7,719 nt of DNA from an uncultured Ruminococcus sp. (GTDB taxonomy: Bacteria > Bacillota > Clostridia > Oscillospirales > Acutalibacteraceae), in NCBI GenBank assembly GCA_902766305.1, contig CACXDE010000019.1, positions 1 through 7,719 of the forward strand, in the 5' to 3' direction. The notes below the pieces were generated by a model. The model saw only the letters and a list, made by a program, of their open reading frames with translations. It was not told where the DNA came from and searched no databases. The translations under genes were made by a program, and so were the position numbers. This document shows positions 1 to 4,824 of the stretch, one piece after another. Each line of letters opens with the position of its first letter. Position 1 is the stretch's first letter.

Positions 1-524
1 AGCGCAGGTTCCTTCATCGTATTGTCGTAGTTATCAACAAAGTCAACAGTATCCTTATCTATATCACCGAAAAGCTCATTGCATATGGGGTCAAGCTTTG
101 CTTCTGTATAACGGGACGCAGCCCATGCCATATCACGGCTGTAGGATTTGCCGAAATTGCCCTTTGAATCCACGAAGGGGTGAAGCAGTGCCTCATAGCC
201 ACGGCTGAGACGCACCATAGTATCATATATTGCCGCATCTCCGTGAGGATTAAGACGCATTGTCTGACCCACGATATTTGCGGATTTTGTTCTCTGGCTG
301 CCGAGCAGTCCCATTTTATACATTGTATATAGAAGCTTTCTGTGAGAGGGCTTAAAGCCGTCAATTTCGGGGATAGCACGGCTCATTATTATGCTCATAG
401 CATATGGCATAAAATTTTCCGTAAGCGTATAGGCAATCTTTTCCTCCGCAACCTCTCCCGCTCCTGCGATATACCCTTCTATCTTAGCGACGGGGGCATT
501 CTTTGTTGTCTTTTTCCTTGCCAT
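1..524 (-). CDS. parC: Type IIA DNA topoisomerase subunit A (ParC/GyrA-like), N-terminal part, cut by window edge
   Basis: This is the DNA breakage-reunion subunit of a type IIA topoisomerase, which with its ParE/GyrB-like partner passes one duplex through another using ATP. About 174 codons are visible. After a short basic N-terminus the winged-helix domain begins with NFMPYAMSIIMSRAIPEIDG (37-56) and GFKPSHRKLLYTMY. The quinolone-determining segment NPHGDAAIYDTMVRL follows at 92-106, and the active-site tyrosine is Tyr139 in AASRYTEAKLDP. The position of E. coli GyrA Ser83 is Ala97, while the Asp87 equivalent (Asp101) is kept. The ATG at 524-522 has AAGGAG at 538-533, 8 nt upstream, overlapping the stop codon of the endonuclease gene. 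The partner ATPase gene lies at 2354-4345, separated by two R-M genes. The GyrA versus ParC label cannot be settled without the C-terminal domain. I prefer ParC because Clostridia usually carry canonical gyrAB elsewhere. Confidence 0.9.
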   Translation of the reverse strand, partial: MARKKTTKNAPVAKIEGYIAGAGEVAEEKIAYTLTENFMPYAMSIIMSRAIPEIDGFKPSHRKLLYTMYKMGLLGSQRTKSANIVGQTMRLNPHGDAAIYDTMVRLSRGYEALLHPFVDSKGNFGKSYSRDMAWAASRYTEAKLDPICNELFGDIDKDTVDFVDNYDNTMKEPA

Positions 525-532
525 TTATCTTA

Positions 533-538
533 CTCCTT
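533..538 (-). promoter_or_regulatory. Ribosome binding site of parC overlapping the endonuclease stop codon
   Basis: On the minus strand AAGGAG lies 8 nt before the parC ATG, and its two A residues belong to the TAA stop of the restriction gene (539-537). Ribosomes ending on the endonuclease message would uncover or reuse this site, so translational coupling is likely (inference). Confidence 0.7.
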
Positions 539-540
539 AA
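534..540. repeat. Downstream copy of 7-bp direct repeat flanking the R-M cassette
   Basis: The sequence is TTAAGGA on the minus strand, identical to 2351-2357. The match extends to 8 of 9 bases upstream (TTTTAAGGA versus TCTTAAGGA). The two copies are 1817 bp apart and enclose exactly the methyltransferase and endonuclease genes. It may be an insertion footprint, or simply two copies of a favoured stop-plus-SD string. Confidence 0.5.
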
Positions 541-1328
541 AAACCTGTATATGACCCGAAAGCAAGCATATATGATTCCATATACATATTATTCTGATGC
601 TCCTTTGATTTCAGGATCATTTCTTCCAATACGGTGTCATGCGGAACAATCGAGTCCGACATATTATTTATAACTTTTTCTATTGTTTCGGGCAATGCCA
701 TGCATATTTGATAGAATGCTTTTTCATTCCCGGTAACCATCGAATAAAAACGATCAATACTGACCCTTCTTATCAATTTATGACTGACCTTTCTTTTATC
801 AACAGTCGTTGTCCATTTAATATTCTGCGATTCCTTTGCAATTGCCTCCACCAAAAAACAAGCACAATCATCATCATTAAGAAGCTGATTCTGCATCTTG
901 ATAAAGGTTTTTCCCGCAGAAGCAGAATTCATAGTATTATGCTTGTTTTTCATTTCAACATATATCTTATGTACAACCCCGCCGTCGGGAAGCTCTATTC
1001 CGTCAGATGCTTCATATATTACATCCCATCCGCCTTCCTTCCCGTTATCGGGTACACGGCAATTTTTAATATATTGAAATATTCTCTGATGAAAATATCC
1101 TATATCATTATTGTTTGACTTGTCTCTCTGACGAAATATTTCGTTCTTGACAATTTCGTCCCATGATAATCGGTATACGGTTTTATCAAAAATCAGCTTT
1201 ACAGGATCAATAATATTTTTGTTGAATTTTTTCAGATCGTAGGATTCTAATTTTTCACCGTATTTTTCGATAGTTGACCTTACATGGTTTTCAAAATCAC
1301 TTTGTGTAATAAAATCCAATTCCCACAT
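537..1328 (-). CDS. Type II restriction endonuclease, Eco47II family (predicted GGNCC)
   Basis: This gene encodes a 263-residue endonuclease expected to cleave unmethylated GGNCC as the partner of the adjacent m5C methyltransferase. The family call rests on remembered hallmarks of Eco47II-type enzymes: FNKNIIDPVKLIFD (35-48), IGYFHQRIFQYI (76-87), YVEMKNKHNTMNS (123-135) and RRVSIDRFYSMVTG (187-200). A PD-(D/E)xK core is visible: Asp102 in GGWDV, then Glu125-x-Lys127 in VEMKNK. Two ATG codons are available. The one at 1334-1332 overlaps the methyltransferase stop but is 1 nt from GGAG (1339-1336). The one at 1328-1326 has 7-nt spacing, so I chose it; the longer form is 265 aa. Sampled stretches of the gene are only 28-35% GC, poorer than uvrB or parE, which fits acquisition by transfer. 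GGNCC is inferred from the family; GGWCC is the main alternative. Confidence 0.87.
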   Translation of the reverse strand: MWELDFITQSDFENHVRSTIEKYGEKLESYDLKKFNKNIIDPVKLIFDKTVYRLSWDEIVKNEIFRQRDKSNNNDIGYFHQRIFQYIKNCRVPDNGKEGGWDVIYEASDGIELPDGGVVHKIYVEMKNKHNTMNSASAGKTFIKMQNQLLNDDDCACFLVEAIAKESQNIKWTTTVDKRKVSHKLIRRVSIDRFYSMVTGNEKAFYQICMALPETIEKVINNMSDSIVPHDTVLEEMILKSKEHQNNMYMESYMLAFGSYTGF

Positions 1329-1330
1329 TA

Positions 1331-2341
1331 TCATTCTCCTTTTAGCGCATTTCTGATATTTAATGCTATGTCATAAGCAAGATTTACCGGAACTGCATTT
1401 CCGACCTGCTTATACTGCGCTCCGACGCTTCCGCAGAACTGCCAGTCATCCGGAAAGCTTTGACAGCGTGCATTCTCCCTTACTGTGAAAGGTCTTGTTT
1501 CAAGAGGGTGACATCTGTCCGTCTGTTTTTGTCCGGGTGTTGTAAGAACCGTAAGGGACGGCTCATCCATGCTCAAACGTCTCAGTATTCCTGTTCTTCC
1601 GCCTTCCATATACCAACAGCTTTTCATATATTCCTTTGCAATATCCTGCGGGATATCTCTCCAGTAACCTCCGGGCGGAACAAGCTCGAATATTTTTCTC
1701 TTTTGTTCGGGGTAAGAAGCACCTTCGCTCTCGGGTACGTTATAAAGAATATCTCTCAAAACAGGTTTATAATTATGAGGCAGCGGAAACTGAAATGAAA
1801 TATTATCCTTCATATCCTTTCTGATACCTATTATTATCAGACGCTCTCTTTTTTGTGCAACGCCGTGATCCCATGCATTCAGTATTTGTTTCTGCACAAT
1901 ATAACCGGTGCTTTCAAAAATATCCGAAATCGTCTTATAGGTTCGTCCCTTATCATGAGTAAGCAATCCTTTTACATTTTCGAATAAGAACATTTTCGGC
2001 TGAAGCTGCTCCAAAAACTTTGCATAATGGTAAAACAGCGTACCTCTCGCATCCTCAAGCCCCAACCGCTTTCCGGCATAAGAAAAGCTCTGACAAGGTG
2101 CGCCTCCTGATAAAAGATCAAGCTCGCCTTTTTTCAGATCAAAATATTGAAGCAGGTTTAGTTTGGATATCTCGGCAATATCAGCATTTATAACACGCCA
2201 CCACGGTCTGTTCAGTTTCAGAGTATCGGCTGCATCCTTATCAATCTCAATCAATCCTATCGTCTCAAAACCGGCTTTTTCTATACCGAGTGCAAGCCCG
2301 CCCGCACCGGCAAAGAGTTCTATTGTTTTCAGTTTTCCCAA
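1331..2341 (-). CDS. DNA (cytosine-5) methyltransferase of a GGNCC/GGWCC-type R-M system
   Basis: This enzyme transfers a methyl group from S-adenosylmethionine to C5 of cytosine in the recognition site, protecting host DNA from the neighbouring endonuclease. All core C5-methylase motifs occur in order (336-residue form): I, ELFAGAGGLALG (8-19); IV, SGGAPCQSFSYAG with catalytic Cys83 (78-90); VI, FENVKGLL (120-127); VIII, VAQKRERLIIIGIR (161-174); X, QVGNAVPVN (312-320). The stretch from motif VIII to X, with GILRRLSMDEPSLTVLT and QKQTDRCHPLETRPFTVREN, resembles methylases for GGNCC and GGWCC (from memory). The start is a TTG. The first TTG (2350-2348) directly abuts AAGGA and looks too close. 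The next TTG (2341-2339) is 9 nt from AAGGA and gives a typical short N-terminus, so I use it; the longer form has three more residues. The gene begins just after the parE stop. Confidence 0.93.
   Translation of the reverse strand: MGKLKTIELFAGAGGLALGIEKAGFETIGLIEIDKDAADTLKLNRPWWRVINADIAEISKLNLLQYFDLKKGELDLLSGGAPCQSFSYAGKRLGLEDARGTLFYHYAKFLEQLQPKMFLFENVKGLLTHDKGRTYKTISDIFESTGYIVQKQILNAWDHGVAQKRERLIIIGIRKDMKDNISFQFPLPHNYKPVLRDILYNVPESEGASYPEQKRKIFELVPPGGYWRDIPQDIAKEYMKSCWYMEGGRTGILRRLSMDEPSLTVLTTPGQKQTDRCHPLETRPFTVRENARCQSFPDDWQFCGSVGAQYKQVGNAVPVNLAYDIALNIRNALKGE
1336..1341 (-). promoter_or_regulatory. Ribosome binding site that selects the endonuclease start
   Basis: AAGGAG on the minus strand lies inside the last codons of the methyltransferase gene. 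It is 1 nt from the ATG at 1334 and 7 nt from the ATG at 1328, so the inner ATG is the more plausible start. The methyltransferase TGA (1333-1331) sits between the site and that ATG, as expected for coupled translation. Confidence 0.65.
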
Positions 2342-2350
2342 TTCTATCAA

Positions 2351-2355
2351 TCCTT
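2351..2355 (-). promoter_or_regulatory. Ribosome binding site of the methyltransferase, overlapping the parE stop
   Basis: AAGGA on the minus strand, with its two A residues being the end of the parE TAA stop (2356-2354). Spacing is 0 nt to the TTG at 2350 and 9 nt to the TTG at 2341, favouring the latter. A weak start codon on a methylase may limit its dosage (inference). Confidence 0.6.
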
Positions 2356-2357
2356 AA
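2351..2357. repeat. Upstream copy of 7-bp direct repeat flanking the R-M cassette
   Basis: TTAAGGA on the minus strand at the parE/methyltransferase junction, identical to 534-540 at the endonuclease/parC junction. If the cassette was inserted into an ancestral parE-parC junction, one copy would be the original stop-plus-SD string and the other its duplicate. Confidence 0.5.
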
Positions 2358-4345
2358 GATACATCAATATCATCAATATACTTTGTGCCGTTTTCCACTA
2401 TGTAATCACGGCGCACCGCAAGATTGTCGCCTAACAGTATATCAAATATCTCCGCTGTTTTCTTTGCGTCATCGGGCATGATCTTAATCAGACGGCGTGT
2501 TGCGGGATTCATTGTCGTCAGACTCATCATGTCGGGTTCGTTTTCACCAAGTCCCTTTGAACGCTGTATGGTGTACTTTTTATCACCTATTTCTTTTATA
2601 AACCTTTCCTTTTCTGCTTCTGTATAGGCAAAATATACCTTTTCCTTCGAGGTGATCTCATAAAGCGGTGATTCAGCAATAAATACCTTTCCCTCTCTTA
2701 TCAGCGTCGGCGCAAGTCTGTATATCATTGTCATAAGCAGGGTTCTTATATGAAAACCGTCCACATCCGCATCTGTACAGAATATTATCTTGTTCCAGCG
2801 CAGAAGTTCCATGTCAAAGGTCGCAAGATCCTTGTTAGCCTTTGACTTTACTTCAACTCCGCATCCGAGAACCTTGAGCAGATCGGTAATTATTTCGCTT
2901 TTGAAAATCTTATTATAATCGGCTTTCAGACAATTCAGTATCTTTCCTCTGATAGGCATAATAGCCTGAAAATCGGGATTTCTTGCCTGTTTGCAGGCGC
3001 CAAGAGCCGAGTCGCCCTCCACAATAAAAAGCTCCCTTTCGTTTTTATCTCTGCTGCGGCAGTCAACGAATTTTGCTACTCTTCCCGTCATATCCATATT
3101 TCCGGCAAGAGTCTTTTTAATATTCAGCCTTGTTTTTTCAGCGCTTTCACGGCTTCTCTTATTTATAAGAACCTGACCGGCTATTTTTTCAGCGTCCAGC
3201 TTGTTTTCAATAAAGTATACTTCCAGCTGATGTCTGAGATATTCAGTCATTGCGTCCTGTATACCCTTGTTTGTGATAGCCTTTTTCGTTTGGTTTTCAT
3301 ACGATGTTACACTTGAAAATGATGATATCACTATAACCAGACAGTCCTTAACATCATCAATATTTATCTTGCCTTCGTTCTTGGTATATTTTCCGTTAGC
3401 CTTAAGATATGAATCTATTGCATAGACGAAAGCATTTTTAACCGCCTTTTCAGGCGCACCGCCGTATTCAAGCCACGATGAGTTGTGATAATATTCCGCC
3501 GTGCTTACCTTGTTTGAAAAAGCAAGGGCAACATTTATTTTCGTCTTGTATTCAGGCTTATCCTCACGGTCACGGACGAGCTTCTCTGTCTGCCAGAACT
3601 GTACTGAAGAGAGAGCGTCTTCACCCACAAGCTCCCCGACATGATCCCTTATACCGTTTTCATATATAAATTCCTGTTCAGAAAAGCTTCCGTCCTCGTT
3701 TTCACTTTTGTACAGAAAGAGTATACCGGCATTTACTATAGCCTGACGGCGTATTATATCTGTAAAATAATCATCACCGATATCAATATCAGTAAATACC
3801 TCTATGTCCGGCTTCCATTTTATTTTCGTACCGGTCTTTCTTCCCTTGTACGGCTCCTTTTTCAGACCGCCTACGTTCTCACCGTGTTCAAAATGCAGTG
3901 TGAACAATGTATCATCACGCCTGATCTCTACATCCATATATTCAGATGAATACTGAGTTGAGCAAAGTCCGAGACCGTTAAGACCGAGAGAAAATTCATA
4001 GTTTTCCGCTTCGCTGTTATTGTACTTACCGCCGGCATACAGTTCACAGAATACAAGCTCCCAGTTATATCGTTCCTCATTTTTATTGTAATCGACAGGA
4101 ATACCCCGTCCGAAATCTTCTATCTCAATCGACTTGTCATTGAATCTTGTTATCCTTATTTCCTTGCCGTAGCCCTCTCTTGCTTCGTCTATAGAATTTG
4201 AAAGTATCTCAAAAGCTGAGTGCTGACAGCCCTCTATACCGTCCGAACCGAATATTACTGCCGGACGTTTTCTTACTCTGTCAGCACCTTTAAGTGTCAC
4301 AATACTTTCATTGCCATACTCCTGCTTTTCCTTTTTCTTAGCCAA
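2354..4345 (-). CDS. parE: Type IIA DNA topoisomerase subunit B (ParE/GyrB-like ATPase with TOPRIM)
   Basis: This 663-residue ATPase subunit drives strand passage by a type IIA topoisomerase. The GHKL domain shows FEILSNSIDEA (45-55; Glu46, Asn50, Asp53), EDFGRGIPV (76-84), GLNGLGLCST (121-130) and the QTK lysine (Lys354 in ENQTKKAITN). The TOPRIM domain has IVEGDSALGACKQARN (441-456; Glu443), PIRGKILN (464-471) and the metal-binding DADVDG (525-530), followed by IQRSKGLGENEPDM (593-606). Length fits ParE/GyrB. Several normally rigid positions differ from textbook GyrB: EGDSALG for EGDSAGG, and KGLGENEP for KGLGEMNP. This marks a divergent clostridial paralogue. The start is TTG at 4345-4343 with a GGGGGA ribosome site about 10 nt upstream; no nearby ATG competes. 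A near-consensus promoter lies about 280 nt upstream. The partner gene parC is downstream, after the R-M genes. Confidence 0.92.
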   Translation of the reverse strand: MAKKKEKQEYGNESIVTLKGADRVRKRPAVIFGSDGIEGCQHSAFEILSNSIDEAREGYGKEIRITRFNDKSIEIEDFGRGIPVDYNKNEERYNWELVFCELYAGGKYNNSEAENYEFSLGLNGLGLCSTQYSSEYMDVEIRRDDTLFTLHFEHGENVGGLKKEPYKGRKTGTKIKWKPDIEVFTDIDIGDDYFTDIIRRQAIVNAGILFLYKSENEDGSFSEQEFIYENGIRDHVGELVGEDALSSVQFWQTEKLVRDREDKPEYKTKINVALAFSNKVSTAEYYHNSSWLEYGGAPEKAVKNAFVYAIDSYLKANGKYTKNEGKINIDDVKDCLVIVISSFSSVTSYENQTKKAITNKGIQDAMTEYLRHQLEVYFIENKLDAEKIAGQVLINKRSRESAEKTRLNIKKTLAGNMDMTGRVAKFVDCRSRDKNERELFIVEGDSALGACKQARNPDFQAIMPIRGKILNCLKADYNKIFKSEIITDLLKVLGCGVEVKSKANKDLATFDMELLRWNKIIFCTDADVDGFHIRTLLMTMIYRLAPTLIREGKVFIAESPLYEITSKEKVYFAYTEAEKERFIKEIGDKKYTIQRSKGLGENEPDMMSLTTMNPATRRLIKIMPDDAKKTAEIFDILLGDNLAVRRDYIVENGTKYIDDIDVS

Positions 4346-4368
4346 TTTTCTTATATCCCCCTAAATAA

Positions 4369-4396
4369 AATTTGGAATTTGGAAAGTGGAAAGTGG
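4369..4396. repeat. Heptad array A (four units)
   Basis: Four adjoining 7-mers on the plus strand: AATTTGG, AATTTGG, AAAGTGG, AAAGTGG. The first and second pairs are each perfect. The array lies just upstream of the parE ribosome binding site, inside its predicted leader. Confidence 0.75.
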
Positions 4397-4411
4397 AATT
4401 ATTATTAACCC

Positions 4412-4438
4412 CACTATTTATTATTCTGCTGAATAGTG
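4412..4438. other. Small inverted repeat (7-bp stem) in the parE leader
   Basis: CACTATT (4412-4418) is the reverse complement of AATAGTG (4432-4438), with a 13-nt loop. The right arm coincides with the first unit of heptad array B, so it could be a by-product of that array. No T-run follows on either strand, so it is not a standard terminator. Confidence 0.4.
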
Positions 4439-4459
4439 CTTAGTGGTTAGTGAGAAGTG
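4432..4459. repeat. Heptad array B (four units)
   Basis: Four adjoining 7-mers on the plus strand: AATAGTG, CTTAGTG, GTTAGTG, AGAAGTG. They share AGTG at the 3' end. The units differ from array A but keep the same 7-bp period. Confidence 0.7.
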
Positions 4460-4527
4460 ATCAGACTAATAACCGCTAAATTCTGCCCCACACTGTCATT
4501 CTGAGCGAAGCGAAGAATCTTTATTAT

Positions 4528-4562
4528 CAGTCGTCAGTTGGAAGTTGTCAGTTGACAGATTT
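4528..4562. repeat. Heptad array C (about five units) inside the MITE-like element
   Basis: Adjoining 7-mers on the plus strand: CAGTCGT, CAGTTGG, AAGTTGT, CAGTTGA, CAGATTT. GTCAGTTG occurs twice, 14 nt apart (4533 and 4547). The array sits in the loop between the two inner arms. Confidence 0.6.
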
Positions 4563-4624
4563 AATTACAGCATAAACTTACAACCTAATAAATAAAGATT
4601 CTTCGTCGCTTTGATATCCTAAAT

Positions 4625-4653
4625 AGTATAGTACATCATTATAGACAAGTCAA
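4625..4653 (-). promoter_or_regulatory. Predicted sigma-A promoter of the parE-RM-parC operon
   Basis: Minus strand: -35 TTGACT (4653-4648), a 17-nt spacer, -10 TATACT (4630-4625). Each hexamer differs from consensus at one position, and the spacer is optimal. The expected transcript start is near 4618, giving a leader of about 270 nt before the parE TTG. The promoter lies wholly inside the part of the MITE-like element that interrupts its right arm. It is the best promoter I found for the four-gene operon. Untested prediction. Confidence 0.6.
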
Positions 4654-4786
4654 AAAGCAACTTTGAACCAAATGTCAGGAACGCTCCTCAGAATGACAGT
4701 GCGGGAAGCTTTTAATTCAACAAAAGAAGAAAAATTTCTGGTACGTTATATTATTGTACATTAAATAAAGAAGTCTGATATATCAT

Positions 4787-4821
4787 GCTCTGAACTCTTA
4801 GCTCTTAACTCTGAGCTGTTA
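4787..4821. repeat. Heptad array D (five units) at the 3' end of the SUKH gene
   Basis: Five adjoining 7-mers on the plus strand: GCTCTGA, ACTCTTA, GCTCTTA, ACTCTGA, GCTGTTA. The array ends 3 nt before the SUKH stop codon. On this array the purine-rich strand is the minus strand, opposite to arrays A to C. Confidence 0.75.
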
Positions 4822-4824
4822 CCT

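Larger units (their letters stand above)
4491..4701. mobile_element. MITE-like inverted-repeat element (no transposase)
   Basis: The outer arms are perfect 15-bp inverted repeats: CACTGTCATTCTGAG (4491-4505) and its complement at 4687-4701. A second perfect 15-bp pair is nested inside: CGAAGAATCTTTATT (4511-4525) and its complement at 4591-4605. The left arm runs on continuously as GAGCGAAGCGAAGAATC, whereas the right arm is split by about 81 nt (4606-4686) that holds a promoter. From memory, near-identical CTGTCATTCTGAGCGAAG strings recur between genes in many bacterial genomes, which supports a dispersed repeat. It has no coding capacity, and I see no obvious target-site duplication next to the arms. 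A structured repeat that is not a transposon remains possible. Confidence 0.6.
4346..4824. other. Gene-free region of about 480 nt: heptad arrays, MITE-like element, promoter
   Basis: I see no credible coding region between the SUKH gene and parE. The stretch is AT-rich and contains four imperfect tandem arrays of 7-bp period, a nested inverted-repeat element with a minus-strand promoter inside, and a small hairpin. I see no clear intrinsic terminator (GC stem plus T-run) after the SUKH gene. The promoter-to-parE part (about 4618-4346) would be a leader of about 270 nt. Confidence 0.8.

Noticed and set aside
639..1118. 159-codon plus-strand open frame antisense to the endonuclease gene
   Set aside because: It is a shadow of an AT-rich real gene. 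Its translation shows no recognisable family, there is no ribosome site, and the minus-strand frame has clear Eco47II-family motifs.
4552..4578. Plus-strand TTGACA followed by TAAACT as a possible promoter
   Set aside because: The spacer is only 15 nt and no plus-strand gene follows. The TTGACA is part of heptad array C.
4369..4821. CRISPR array as an explanation for the repeats
   Set aside because: The repeats are contiguous 7-mers without spacers, units differ between arrays, and no cas genes are present.
4700..4824. Expected intrinsic terminator after the SUKH gene
   Set aside because: Only short AT palindromes were found (for example around GTAC at 4741 and 4757). No GC-rich stem followed by a T-run on the minus strand.
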